From Streptomyces angustmyceticus (lineage in GTDB: Bacteria; Actinomycetota; Actinomycetes; Streptomycetales; Streptomycetaceae): a DNA stretch of 64,000 nt. This document shows positions 20,261 through 29,127 of the stretch, in pieces. The position numbers were made by a program, and so were the translations under genes. The stretch covers positions 2,108,001-2,172,000 of the forward strand of contig NZ_CP082945.1 of assembly GCF_019933235.1 (NCBI RefSeq), read 5' to 3'. Position 1 is the first letter of the stretch; each line of letters starts with the position of its first letter. The notes under the pieces were generated by a model. It was given only the letters and a program-made list of their open reading frames with translations, had not been told where the DNA came from and made no database searches.

Positions 20261-22453
20261 CTAGGGCCGCAGCGCCGCGGCCTGCCGGGCGCGTCCGGCG
20301 CGCAACACATCGAAGACGCCGGGTACTTGACGCATGGCCCGCATCAGGGACGGCAGCCCGGCGGCGTTCGGCAGGTGCAGGGTGTAGGTGTGGCGGACCC
20401 GCTGTTCGTGCGGGGGTTCGACGGCGGCGGACACCACGGCGGCGCCCTGGGAGGCGATGGCCTCGGTGAGGTCGGCCAGGAGGTGCGGCCGGCTGAACGC
20501 CTCTGCCAGGAGGGTGACCCGGCAGCCGTGGCCCCCCTGGTCGGCGCCGCGCCAGCGCACCCCGACCGGTTGCCGGCCGGTGGCCGCCATGCGCGCCACG
20601 GCGGGGCACAGGGCGCGGTGGACGGTGACCGTGCCGCCCCGTACGGCGAATCCGGTGACGGTGTCCGGCGGCACCGGGGTGCAGCAGCCGGCCAGCCGGA
20701 CCGCGGCGCCGGGCAGGTCCGCCACCACGAGCACCGAGGCCGCGACCGGGTCCGCCCCGGGCCGGTCGTCGTCCGCGGCCGGGCGGTCGGCGGGAGGCGC
20801 CGCGGCGGGCCCCTCACCGGCGCTCACCGGGCGGGCGCCGGGCTCCTGCGGTCCGGCCAGCCAGCGGGCGATGGCGAGCCGGGCGGCGGGGGTACGGACG
20901 TGGTCGAGCCACTCGGGCGAGGGGCCGGCCGCGGAGTCGGGGGCCATCAGCAGCTGCAGGCTGTCGCCGTCGCGCAGGACGGTGGCGAGCGTGGCGAGCC
21001 GGCCGTTGACGCGGGCGCCGATACAGCAGTGCGCGGCCTCGCCGTGCCGTTCGTAGGCGGCGTCCACGCAACTCGCCCCGGCGGGCAGACCGATGGCGCC
21101 GCCCGCGACGGGGGACGAGCCGTCCGAGGGGGCGTCGGCGCAGAAGACGGTGATCTCCCGGTCCTGGGCGAGGTCGTCGCGCAGCGAGGTCCAGAACGTG
21201 TCCGGGTCGGGAGTGGTGCGCTGCCACTCCAGCAGCCGGGAGAGCCATCCGGGGCGGGTCGGGTCGGCCCGCTCGCCCTCGGGGGCGTCCGTGCCGTCCG
21301 TGGGGGCGTAGGGGTTGCCCAGCGCGATCACCCCGGCCTCGGCGACCCGGTGCATCTGGTGGGTGCGGATCAGCGTCTCGGCGATCTCCCCGGACGGGCC
21401 GGTGATCGCTGTGTGCAGCGACTGGTAGAGGTTGAACTTGGGGGCCGCGATGAAGTCCTTGAACTCGGAGACGACCGGGGTGAAGCAGGTGTGGAGTTCG
21501 CCGAGGACGGCGTAGCAGTCGGCGTCCTCCCCCACCAGCACCAGCAGCCGCCCGAGGTCGGCGCCGGTCAGCTCGCCGCGGGCGAGGCGCACCCGGTGCA
21601 CGGAGACGAAGTGCCGGGGGCGGAGCAGGACTTCGGCGTCGATGCCCGCCTCGGCCAGGACCGCGCGCACCCGCCGGGCGAGCTCGGTCAGCGGGTCGGG
21701 CCGGTCGGCGTACTCCATGACCAGGGACCGGGTGGTGGCGTACTCCTCGGGGTGCAGGATGGCGAAGACGAGATCCTCCAGCTCGGCCTTGAGGGCCTGG
21801 ACGCCAAGGCGTTCGGCGAGCGGGATCAGCACGTCGCGGGTCACCTTGGCGATCCGGGCCTGCTTCTCGGGGCGCATCACCCCGAGGGTGCGCATGTTGT
21901 GCAGCCGGTCGGCGAGCTTGATGGACATCACCCGGACGTCGTTGCCGGTCGCCACCAGCATCTTGCGGAAGGTCTCGGGCTCGGCCGCCGCGCCGTAGTC
22001 GACCTTCTCCAGTTTGGTGACGCCGTCGACCAGGTAGCAGACCTCGGCGCCGAACAGTTCCCGCACCTGATCCAGCGTCACTTCGGTGTCCTCGACGGTG
22101 TCGTGGAGCAGTGAGGCGGTCAAGGTCGTGGTCTCCGCGCCGAGTTCGGCGAGGATGAGGGTCACCGCGAGCGGGTGGGTGATGTACGGCTCGCCGCTCT
22201 TGCGGAGTTGGCCGCGGTGCGAGGACTCGGCGAGGAGGTAGGCCCTGGTGAGGGTGTCCAGGTCGGCGTCCGGGTGGTGGCCGCGGTGCACCTTGGCGAC
22301 GTGTTCCAGGGCGTGCGGGAGGCCGTCGCGCGGGGCGGGGCCGAGCAGGGCGGCCCGGCCGATCCGGCGCAGCCCTCTGAGCTCCAGCCGGCGGCGGCCG
22401 CGCCTGCGGCCCGCTGCTCCAGGGTTACCAGGGTTAGTGGCCTCTGCGCTCAT
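20261..22453 (-). CDS. rshA: RelA/SpoT homologue RshA
   Basis: A long RSH protein (730 residues) matching the second Streptomyces (p)ppGpp enzyme, RshA. An N-terminal HD hydrolase domain has HDTVEDT (about residue 116) and KLADRLHNMRTL. The synthetase-like domain retains the Asp of ADLGRLL, YQSLHT and the Glu of ETLIRT. However, the usual basic motif RPKxxxSxxxK reads RPRHFVSVHRV, and VGIR is lost. The C-terminal half has a TGS-like region (GLPAGASCVDAAYERHG), the conserved-cysteine zinc domain (AGCCTPVPPDTVTGF) and an ACT domain. The ATG at 22453 follows GGAGGT; an upstream in-frame ATG at 22537 has no such site. Hydrolase activity looks intact; synthetase activity is uncertain. Confidence 0.93.
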   Translation of the reverse strand: MSAEATNPGNPGAAGRRRGRRRLELRGLRRIGRAALLGPAPRDGLPHALEHVAKVHRGHHPDADLDTLTRAYLLAESSHRGQLRKSGEPYITHPLAVTLILAELGAETTTLTASLLHDTVEDTEVTLDQVRELFGAEVCYLVDGVTKLEKVDYGAAAEPETFRKMLVATGNDVRVMSIKLADRLHNMRTLGVMRPEKQARIAKVTRDVLIPLAERLGVQALKAELEDLVFAILHPEEYATTRSLVMEYADRPDPLTELARRVRAVLAEAGIDAEVLLRPRHFVSVHRVRLARGELTGADLGRLLVLVGEDADCYAVLGELHTCFTPVVSEFKDFIAAPKFNLYQSLHTAITGPSGEIAETLIRTHQMHRVAEAGVIALGNPYAPTDGTDAPEGERADPTRPGWLSRLLEWQRTTPDPDTFWTSLRDDLAQDREITVFCADAPSDGSSPVAGGAIGLPAGASCVDAAYERHGEAAHCCIGARVNGRLATLATVLRDGDSLQLLMAPDSAAGPSPEWLDHVRTPAARLAIARWLAGPQEPGARPVSAGEGPAAAPPADRPAADDDRPGADPVAASVLVVADLPGAAVRLAGCCTPVPPDTVTGFAVRGGTVTVHRALCPAVARMAATGRQPVGVRWRGADQGGHGCRVTLLAEAFSRPHLLADLTEAIASQGAAVVSAAVEPPHEQRVRHTYTLHLPNAAGLPSLMRAMRQVPGVFDVLRAGRARQAAALRP

Positions 22454-22648
22454 GGGCACCTCCGGCAGCGTCGACCGGCGGTGGGACGCGTCAGTTCGGG
22501 CGTCCGGGCCGGTGCTTGATGCTACCGACCCCATCACGCAGCGCTGTCCAGCTCTCGCTCACAGTGATTCGGATCACCCGTTCGAGCGAATCCCCCGGCC
22601 ATGGCCGTTGTGTGCGGGAGGTCCGTTCCCCGGGCGCCGGGGAGCGGG

Positions 22649-23524
22649 TCAGGCGAGCGCGGCGGTCAGCCAGGCGGGGTCGAAGGTGCCCTCGGCGACG
22701 ATCTCGGCCGGGCCGGTCATCTCGACGGTGCCGTCGGGCAGCTCGGTGATCGAGAGGCTGCCACCCAGCACGTCGACCTGGTAGGTGACGGCTTCGCCGG
22801 TCCGTGCGGGGGCCGCGCCGTCCCTGCGTGCGGTGGCGACGGCGACCGCGCAGGCGCCGGTGCCGCAGGAGCGGGTCTCGCCCGAACCGCGCTCGTGCAC
22901 CCGCATCGCCACATGGCGCGGGCCGCGGTCGGCGACGAACTCGATGTTCACGCCGTCGGGATAAACCGACGCGGGGCTGAACGGCGGTACGGCCCGCAGT
23001 TCGCCGGCGTGGGCGAGGTCCTCGACGAAGACGACGGCGTGCGGATTGCCCATGTTCACGTTCCGGGCCGGCCAGCTGCGGCCGTCGAGGGTGACGACGA
23101 CGCCGTCCTCGCTGAGCGCGGCGCGGCCCATCGAGACCGTGACGTCGCCGGTCTTGGCGACGTGCACACGGCGCAGGCCGGCGCGGGTGGCGATGGCGAG
23201 GTCACCGGCCTCGACCAGGCCGGCGTGCAGCAGGTAGCGCGCGAAGACGCGGACGCCGTTGCCGCACATCTCGGCGATCGAGCCGTCGCCGTTGCGGTAG
23301 TCCATGAACCACTCGGCCTCGTCGGCCTGGGCACTGGCCTCGGGGTGCGCGGCGGACCGCACGACGCGCAGCAGGCCGTCGCCGCCGACTCCGGCCCGCC
23401 GGTCGCAGATCCTGGCGACGGCGGTCGCGGACAGGTCGAGGCGGCCGTCCGGGTCGGGGACGATCACGAAGTCGTTCTCGGTGCCGTGGCCCTTGAGGAA
23501 GGCGAGGCGCTGCGTGCTGGTCAC
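22649..23524 (-). CDS. dapF: diaminopimelate epimerase
   Basis: Converts LL- to meso-diaminopimelate in lysine and peptidoglycan synthesis (Streptomyces walls use the LL form, so meso-DAP is chiefly for lysine). The two catalytic cysteines are in EMCGNGVR (about residue 87) and SCGTGACA (about 218). GHGTENDFV near the N-terminus, VNMGNPHAV and GVNIEFV are all conserved. The GTG at 23524 puts the conserved FLKGHGTENDFV at residues 9-20, as in homologues, although the ribosome site is modest (GCAGAG). 291 residues. The rshA gene follows on the same strand after 195 bp. Confidence 0.96.
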   Translation of the reverse strand: MTSTQRLAFLKGHGTENDFVIVPDPDGRLDLSATAVARICDRRAGVGGDGLLRVVRSAAHPEASAQADEAEWFMDYRNGDGSIAEMCGNGVRVFARYLLHAGLVEAGDLAIATRAGLRRVHVAKTGDVTVSMGRAALSEDGVVVTLDGRSWPARNVNMGNPHAVVFVEDLAHAGELRAVPPFSPASVYPDGVNIEFVADRGPRHVAMRVHERGSGETRSCGTGACAVAVATARRDGAAPARTGEAVTYQVDVLGGSLSITELPDGTVEMTGPAEIVAEGTFDPAWLTAALA

Positions 23525-23603
23525 CTCTGCATCGTACGGGGGCACCGGAGCACTCGGCCGCACGGGGCCGGGCGGGCCCGGCGGGCGCGGGGCGCCTGCC
23601 GGT

Positions 23604-24119
23604 TCAGCGCAGCCGGGCCACGCGCAGGATGGCCAGCGAGGCCGGGATCGCCACCACCACGGCGTAGAGCAGCACCACGCGCCAGTCGGCGCGGCGGCCG
23701 GAGCCGGGCACCGGGAGGCCGGGCCAGGTGTGGCCGACGCGGCGGGCGGCCATCATGCCCCAGCCGGCGGCGCAGCAGCACAGCAGCAGGCCCAGCATGG
23801 CGATCACCGCGCCGCCGCCGAGCTCGAAGGCGAGGGGGAAGGCGAACATCAGCGAGCCGAGGGCGGCGAGCGCGACGATCGGCGCCACCTGCCACAGCCG
23901 CAGCCGGCGCGGCGGGCGGAGCTCCCGGAAGGACTCGCCGCCGCCCTCGCCGGGCCCGTCGGGGCCGGAGTCCGGGGCGTCGGAGTCGTCCAGGGCGTCC
24001 GGGTCGGTGAGGGGGCCGGGGCCGTCGTCGGGGCCCGGTCCGTCGTCCGTCAGGGGTGCCGTGTCAGCGCCGGTGTCCGGTTGCTGCGCACGGTTGCGAG
24101 GGCCGGCCTCCATAGCCAC
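23604..24119 (-). CDS. membrane protein of unknown function
   Basis: A 171-residue protein with an acidic, Pro/Gly/Asp-rich N-terminal half (about 1-65), then RPPRRLRLWQVAP and three predicted transmembrane helices (about 76-97, 102-121 with a CCC cluster, 144-163) ending in a basic RVARLR. I do not recognise a characterised family. Start choice is between GTG at 24119 and ATG at 24113: GGGGAGGG is 3 bases before the first and 9 before the second, so the ATG is also reasonable. It lies between miaA and dapF on the same strand. Confidence 0.75.
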   Translation of the reverse strand: MAMEAGPRNRAQQPDTGADTAPLTDDGPGPDDGPGPLTDPDALDDSDAPDSGPDGPGEGGGESFRELRPPRRLRLWQVAPIVALAALGSLMFAFPLAFELGGGAVIAMLGLLLCCCAAGWGMMAARRVGHTWPGLPVPGSGRRADWRVVLLYAVVVAIPASLAILRVARLR

Positions 24120-24221
24120 GCGCCCTCCCCACTGCAGACTGCACGCCTCGATCGAAGGTCGATGATGACACGCCCTCAGGGGCCCGGATGGCGGCCGGAG
24201 CGTCCCGATGCCATGACGTGA

Positions 24222-25160
24222 TCAGGCTGTGACCGGTCGTTCGAGCAGGGCCAGCGCCCGGGCGGGGAGTTCCGCCCGGTGCTCGGCGGCGCCGCTGAGC
24301 CAGTGGACCCGCGGGTCCCGGCGGAACCACGAGTCCTGGCGGCGCGCGAAGCGCTTGGTGGCACGCACCGTCTCGTCGCGCGCTTCCTGCTCGGTGCACT
24401 CCCCCGCGAGCTGGGCCAGCACCTGCTGGTAGCCGAGCGCCCGGGAGGCCGTGCGGCCCTCGCGCAGCCCCTCGCCCTCCAGCCGGCGCACCTCGTCGAC
24501 CAGGCCCGTCTCCCACATGCGGTCGACGCGCAGGGCGATCCGCTCGTCGAGTTCGGGGCGCGCGACGTCGACGCCGATCTGCAGGGTGTCGTAGAACGCT
24601 TCGTGGCCGGGGAGGTTGGCGGTGAAGGGGCGGCCGGTGATCTCGATGACCTCCAGGGCGCGCACGATGCGGCGGCCGTTGCTCGCCAGGATCGCGCGGC
24701 CGGCCTCGGGGTCGGCGGCGGCCAGCCGGGCGTGGAGGGGGCCGCTGCCCTGTTCGGCGAGTTCGGCCTCCAGGCGGGCGCGCACCTCCGGGTCGGTGCC
24801 GGGGAAGTCGAGGGCGTCGATCGCGCCGCGTACGTACAGGCCGGAGCCGCCGACGAGGACCGGGGTGCGGCCCTCGGCGAGCAGCCGGTCGATCTCGGCG
24901 CGGGCCAGCCGCTGGTACTCGGCGACGCTGGCGGCGCGGGTCACGTCCCAGATGTCCAGGAGGCGGTGCGGGACGCCCTGCCGCTCCTCGGGCGTGAGCT
25001 TGGCGGTGCCGATGTCCATGCCGCGGTAGAGCTGCATGGAGTCGGCGTTGATGACCTCGCCCCCCACGTGCTGTGCGAGTGCGACGCCCAGATCGGACTT
25101 TCCGGCCGCGGTGGGGCCGACGACGGCGATGACCCGCGGAGCGGGAACGGCGGTTTTCAC
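24222..25160 (-). CDS. miaA: tRNA dimethylallyltransferase MiaA
   Basis: Adds a dimethylallyl group to N6 of A37 in tRNAs reading UNN codons; MiaB then methylthiolates it. Walker A GPTAAGKS is at residues 15-22. Other family motifs are NADSMQLYRGMDIGTAK, VGGSGLYVRGAID, ASNGRRIVRALEVIEITGRP and RALGYQQVL. The C-terminal ATKRFARRQDSWFRRD is the tRNA-binding part. 312 residues, as usual. The GTG start has only a weak GCGGGG before it. miaB is about 2.9 kb away on the same strand, with two unrelated genes between. Confidence 0.97.
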   Translation of the reverse strand: MKTAVPAPRVIAVVGPTAAGKSDLGVALAQHVGGEVINADSMQLYRGMDIGTAKLTPEERQGVPHRLLDIWDVTRAASVAEYQRLARAEIDRLLAEGRTPVLVGGSGLYVRGAIDALDFPGTDPEVRARLEAELAEQGSGPLHARLAAADPEAGRAILASNGRRIVRALEVIEITGRPFTANLPGHEAFYDTLQIGVDVARPELDERIALRVDRMWETGLVDEVRRLEGEGLREGRTASRALGYQQVLAQLAGECTEQEARDETVRATKRFARRQDSWFRRDPRVHWLSGAAEHRAELPARALALLERPVTA

Positions 25161-25342
25161 CCCGCCAGTCTCGCAAACCTCACGGCCCCGTCTCGAACGA
25201 GCGACGTGACGGGCAACCGATGGGTTCGTTGCCTGTTGCGAGGTCCCGAGAGGCCGGTGGGTCCCACCGGCGCCCGCGGGCGGCGCAAAGGGCCGCTTCC
25301 GGCGGCAGGGGATCTCGCCACAGGAAGAGCGTAGGAGCGGTC

Positions 25343-25759
25343 ATGGGCGTGTTTTCGCGGTTTCGCCGCCGTAGGGCGGCGGCGTCGGCGGAGGAAGAGG
25401 AAGGGACCGCTCCGGCGGTGACGGCCGGGACGGCGGAGGCGGCGGAGCCTGCTGGTGCGGCGGCCGCCGGGGGCTCCGGAGAGGCCGCGGACGCGGAGGG
25501 GGCCACGGGCTCGGGCCAGACCGAGAAGGCTGAGGGCTCCCGCACGGCCGAGAAGGTCACGGGCTCCGGCGAGACCGACGAGGCCGCGGACGACGCCGCG
25601 CCCCCGGTGGAGGCGGCAGCGGAGGCGGCCACTCCGGAAGCGTCCGCGGAGGCGGCGGCCGAGGATGCCACGCCGGCGGAGAAGGCCCCCGAGAGCGCCG
25701 GGATCCCCCGGCAGCAGTCGGCGAAGGCCGCCGCGGACAGCGAGAGCGCGCGGCAGTAG
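25343..25759 (+). CDS. acidic Ala/Glu-rich protein (annotated in relatives as 'gliding motility protein')
   Basis: A 138-residue protein with a basic head, MGVFSRFRRRRAA, then a long disordered Ala/Glu/Thr/Gly stretch and a conserved C-terminal IPRQQSAKAAADSESA. Streptomyces homologues at this place next to miaA share the head and tail and are often labelled gliding motility proteins, a name with no experimental support that I know of. The amphipathic Arg-rich head could bind membrane or nucleic acid. The ATG at 25343 follows GTAGGAG. The gene is divergent from miaA and transcribed against the flow of its neighbours. Confidence 0.75.
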   Translation: MGVFSRFRRRRAAASAEEEEGTAPAVTAGTAEAAEPAGAAAAGGSGEAADAEGATGSGQTEKAEGSRTAEKVTGSGETDEAADDAAPPVEAAAEAATPEASAEAAAEDATPAEKAPESAGIPRQQSAKAAADSESARQ

Positions 25760-25843
25760 CCCGCCGCGCCCGCCGGAGACGGTGCGAAGGCCGCGGGGCG
25801 GAGCGCCTCGCGGCCGTCGCCGTACCCGGTCCGCGAGGCCGCG

Positions 25844-26554
25844 CTACGACCAGGCGGCCACGAAGTAGCCCACGCCGTACGGGGCCTCCTCGCGCAGCAG
25901 CCGCCCGCTCAGGCCCGCGTCCTCGCCCGCGCCCGCGAGCACCTGCCAGCAGGCCCGTCCGGACGCCAGGAGGGCGGCGGCCCGCTCCTCGTCCAGCGCG
26001 GCCAGCGCCGCGGTGTCGGCGGCGCCCAGGGCGCGGGCCGCGGCGGCGTCGAAGGGCTCGGCCCGCTCGTCGAAGTAGCCGGGCGCCTTCACCGTCCGGC
26101 AGGCGCTTCCGTCGCCCATCACCAGCAGCGCCACCCGGGGCGCCGACGCCGCGAGGTCCCGGCCCGTCGCCGCCGCGCGGTCGCGGGGCAGCGACTCGGC
26201 CACTCCCAGCGCCTCCACGGGTGCGTCGGCCCAGTCGGTACGCGACAGCAGCCAGGCGCCGACCGCCAGCGACGGCGGGAGTTCCCGCTCCGGCGCGGTC
26301 TTCGCGGCGCCCAGCCGCACCTCCAGGTCCACCCCGAAACCGCGGAAGGACCCGGCGGCGCCCTGCGGGTGCGCGCCCCGGCCGGCCTCGTCGGCCGGGC
26401 CGACGACGACCAGCCGGTCGGGACGGGCCGCGGCGAGCACACCGATCGCGTCCAGGCAGGCGGCACGCAGCGCGTCGAGTTCGGGAGCCGCACCGGCGGC
26501 CACCTCCGGGACGAGGAGCGGCGGGCAGGGGCAGACAGCGGCGGCTACGAGCAT
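25844..26554 (-). CDS. class III extradiol dioxygenase-fold protein
   Basis: A 236-residue protein beginning MLVAAAVCPCPPLLVPEVA and containing DRLVVVGPADEAG and VALLVMGDGSACRTVKAPGYFDERAEPFD. The pattern fits the LigB/MEMO1-type class III extradiol dioxygenase fold annotated in Streptomyces homologues. The usual metal-binding His set of true LigB enzymes is not evident, so catalysis is doubtful and function unknown. The ATG at 26554 is chosen because the conserved family start falls there; the frame is open for 40 more Arg/Pro-rich codons upstream. It follows miaB by 70 bp and is probably in the same transcript. Confidence 0.75.
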   Translation of the reverse strand: MLVAAAVCPCPPLLVPEVAAGAAPELDALRAACLDAIGVLAAARPDRLVVVGPADEAGRGAHPQGAAGSFRGFGVDLEVRLGAAKTAPERELPPSLAVGAWLLSRTDWADAPVEALGVAESLPRDRAAATGRDLAASAPRVALLVMGDGSACRTVKAPGYFDERAEPFDAAAARALGAADTAALAALDEERAAALLASGRACWQVLAGAGEDAGLSGRLLREEAPYGVGYFVAAWS

Positions 26555-26624
26555 GCCACGCAGCGTAACGCCCCTGGTGCGAGGCCGGTCGGGGCGGCCT
26601 GCGCGGCGCCCGGCGCGCGGCCGG

Positions 26625-28139
26625 TCAGTCGCAGCCGCAGCCGGCGGCGGGCGCCGGGCTCGGCGCCGGGGCACCGATGGTGGGCAGGCCCAGCAGCACG
26701 CCCTGGGGCTTCTCGGCCGGGGCGGCGTTCCGCTTCTCCCAGGCGTCGCCGGCGCGGGTGCGGCGGACCGCCTTGGCCGGGCCCTCCGCCAGGAGGTGGT
26801 GCGGAGCGGCGTAGGTGATCTCGACGGTCACCATGTCGCCGGGGCGGACCGGCTCCTCGGGGCGCGTGAAGTGCACCAGGCGGTTGTCGGGGGCCCGCCC
26901 GGACAGGCGGTGGGTCGCCTCGTCCTTGCGGCCCTCGCCCTCGGCGACCATCACGTCGAGGGTGCGGCCGACCTGCTTCTTGTTCTCCTCCCAGGAGATC
27001 TCCTCCTGGAGGGCGACCAGCCGCTCGTAGCGCTCCTGGACGACGGCCTTGGGGATCTGCCCCTCCATGTCGGCCGCCGGGGTACCGGGGCGCTTGGAGT
27101 ACTGGAAGGTGAACGCCTGGGCGAAGCGGGACTCGCGGACGGTGTGCAGGGTCTGCTCGAAGTCCTCCTCGGTCTCGCCGGGGAAGCCGACGATGATGTC
27201 CGTGGAGATGGCGGCGTCCGGCATGGCGGCGCGCACCTTCTCGATGATGCCGAGGAAGCGCTCCTGGCGGTACGAGCGGCGCATCGCCTTGAGCACGGTG
27301 TCCGAGCCGGACTGCAGCGGCATGTGGAGCTGCGGCATGACGTTGGGCGTCTCGGCCATGGCGGCGATGACGTCGTCGGTGAAGTCGCGGGGGTGCGGGG
27401 AGGTGAAGCGGACCCGCTCCAGGCCCTCGATCCGCCCGCAGGCGCGCAGCAGCTTCGAGAACGCCTCGCGGTCGCCGATGTCGGAGCCGTAGGCGTTGAC
27501 GTTCTGGCCGAGCAGGGTGATCTCGCTGACGCCCTCGGCGACCAGCGCCTCGATCTCGGCGAGGATGTCGCCGGTCCTGCGGTCCTTCTCCTTGCCGCGC
27601 AGCGCGGGGACGATGCAGAACGTACAGGTGTTGTTGCAGCCCACCGAGATCGAGACCCAGGCGGCGTACGCGCTCTCGCGCCGGGTGGGCAGGGTCGAGG
27701 GGAACGCCTCCAGCGACTCGGCGATCTCGACCTGCGCCTCCTCCTGGACGCGGGCGCGCTCCAGCAGCACCGGCAGCTTGCCGATGTTGTGCGTGCCGAA
27801 GACCACGTCGACCCAGGGGGCCTTCCTGACGATGGTGTCGCGGTCCTTCTGGGCCAGGCAGCCGCCGACGGCGATCTGCATGCCGGGCCGCGCGGCCTTC
27901 TTCGGGGCGAGCTGGCCGAGGTTGCCGTAGAGCCGGTTGTCGGCGTTCTCCCGCACCGCGCAGGTGTTGAAGACGATGACGTCGGCGCCCTCGCCGTCCT
28001 TGGGCGCGGGGACGTATCCGGCCTCTTCCAGCAGGCCCGACAGCCGCTCGGAGTCGTGGACGTTCATCTGGCACCCGTAGGTGCGGATCTCGTAACTCTT
28101 GTTCACGCCCACTGCCTGGCTCCGGTCGCTGCTGGTCAT
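26625..28139 (-). CDS. miaB: tRNA-2-methylthio-N6-dimethylallyladenosine synthase MiaB
   Basis: A radical-SAM methylthiotransferase that acts on the base first modified by MiaA. The N-terminal UPF0004 domain holds the auxiliary cluster cysteines Cys23 (YGCQMN), Cys60 (NTCAVRE) and Cys94 (GGCLAQ). The radical-SAM cluster is Cys168/Cys172/Cys175 in [15 protein letters not shown] domain follows (about 375-440). The last 35 residues are a Pro/Ala linker ending GCGCD, an extra pair of cysteines beyond the family core. 504 residues. The ATG at 28139 has a poor ribosome site. Confidence 0.97.
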   Translation of the reverse strand: MTSSDRSQAVGVNKSYEIRTYGCQMNVHDSERLSGLLEEAGYVPAPKDGEGADVIVFNTCAVRENADNRLYGNLGQLAPKKAARPGMQIAVGGCLAQKDRDTIVRKAPWVDVVFGTHNIGKLPVLLERARVQEEAQVEIAESLEAFPSTLPTRRESAYAAWVSISVGCNNTCTFCIVPALRGKEKDRRTGDILAEIEALVAEGVSEITLLGQNVNAYGSDIGDREAFSKLLRACGRIEGLERVRFTSPHPRDFTDDVIAAMAETPNVMPQLHMPLQSGSDTVLKAMRRSYRQERFLGIIEKVRAAMPDAAISTDIIVGFPGETEEDFEQTLHTVRESRFAQAFTFQYSKRPGTPAADMEGQIPKAVVQERYERLVALQEEISWEENKKQVGRTLDVMVAEGEGRKDEATHRLSGRAPDNRLVHFTRPEEPVRPGDMVTVEITYAAPHHLLAEGPAKAVRRTRAGDAWEKRNAAPAEKPQGVLLGLPTIGAPAPSPAPAAGCGCD

Positions 28140-28231
28140 GCCACAAGGGTAGGCGGTGGCGGAAGTACCTCCCGCCCCCGGAGTCCTCGGCGGATCCGGC
28201 CCCGGACGGGCCGGTGCGCGGGCCGGCGGCC

Positions 28232-28783
28232 TCACAGGGCCAGCACGACGGCGGCGCCGACACCCCCCACCACCAGCGCGAAGGCCGCGCTGCCCAGTCC
28301 TCCGTGCCCCCAGCGGAAGGGGCGGTCGAGGGCGAAGCGGCCGGGTCCGGTGGCCGCGACGGCCAGCGCGACGACGGCGATGGTCAGGGGATATTCGATA
28401 CCGCCGGTCATCTCCCAGAGCCCCTTGGGCGCCGAGACGACCATGGCGTTGATCATCACGCCGATGAGCGCGGCGGCCGCGAGGGGCGTGAGCAGTCCCA
28501 GGGCGAGGCCGAGGCCGCCGAGGAATTCCGAGACTCCGGCGAGGCCGGCGAAGAACTCGCCGGGGCGGTAGCCGAGGGCGGCGAAGCCCTTGCCGGTGGC
28601 GGCGAGGCCGTGGCCGCCGAAGATCCCGAAGAGCTTCTGGGCGCCGTGGCCGGCGAGGATCAGTCCCACGGTCAGGCGCAGGAGGAGCAGGCCCAGGTCG
28701 GCGCCGTACGGGGGTGCGCGGAGGGTGCCGGGCCGGGCCTGGGCCTCCGTCCGCGGCTCGGTGTGCGCTTTGAGCGGTTTCAT
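28232..28783 (-). CDS. DoxX family membrane protein
   Basis: A 183-residue four-helix membrane protein of the DoxX family, found in quinone-linked and redox-stress systems; the exact function of this member is unknown. Helix 1 carries [26 protein letters not shown], the diagnostic DoxX segment. [29 protein letters not shown] and [23 protein letters not shown] follow. The first 25 residues are polar. It is 92 bp upstream of miaB on the same strand. Confidence 0.88.
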   Translation of the reverse strand: MKPLKAHTEPRTEAQARPGTLRAPPYGADLGLLLLRLTVGLILAGHGAQKLFGIFGGHGLAATGKGFAALGYRPGEFFAGLAGVSEFLGGLGLALGLLTPLAAAALIGVMINAMVVSAPKGLWEMTGGIEYPLTIAVVALAVAATGPGRFALDRPFRWGHGGLGSAAFALVVGGVGAAVVLAL

Positions 28784-29127
28784 GGGGGGCTCGCTTCCCG
28801 CACCGGCGCGTCAGTGGGCCGCGGTGTCGGGCAGCGGCGCCGGTGCGCTCGTGGTGGAGGGATCGCGTGCGGTGCGCGCCGGGCGGCGCGCGGTGGGAGA
28901 CGTGCCGGGTCTCCGCGACGTCGGGAGGAGGGGAGAACCCTCCACTCCCGATCGTGCTACGCCGAGCGCCGTCTGCAAAGGCGAGCCCGCGGCTCACCGG
29001 CACGGCCTCCCCGGGCCGCCTCCGCACCCGCGGCGATCGCGCGCACTTTCCACAGGCGGGCCCCGGACTGTCCACAGAAAAGCCCTGCCCCTCCCTTTCC
29101 GGCCGCGGTCCTGGCAGGATCCCGCCC
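28784..29127. other. divergent spacer, doxX-like gene / TAXI gene
   Basis: 344 bp that must hold both promoters. An imperfect hairpin (GGGAG-GAGGG ... CCCTC-CA-CTCCC) at about 28923-28949 is the only structure that stands out. No known riboswitch core or operator was recognised. Confidence 0.4.

Noticed and set aside
16473..20264. A 1,263-codon + strand frame across hflX and the M1 peptidase
   Set aside because: Same artefact of high third-position GC; both reverse-strand genes have full catalytic motifs.
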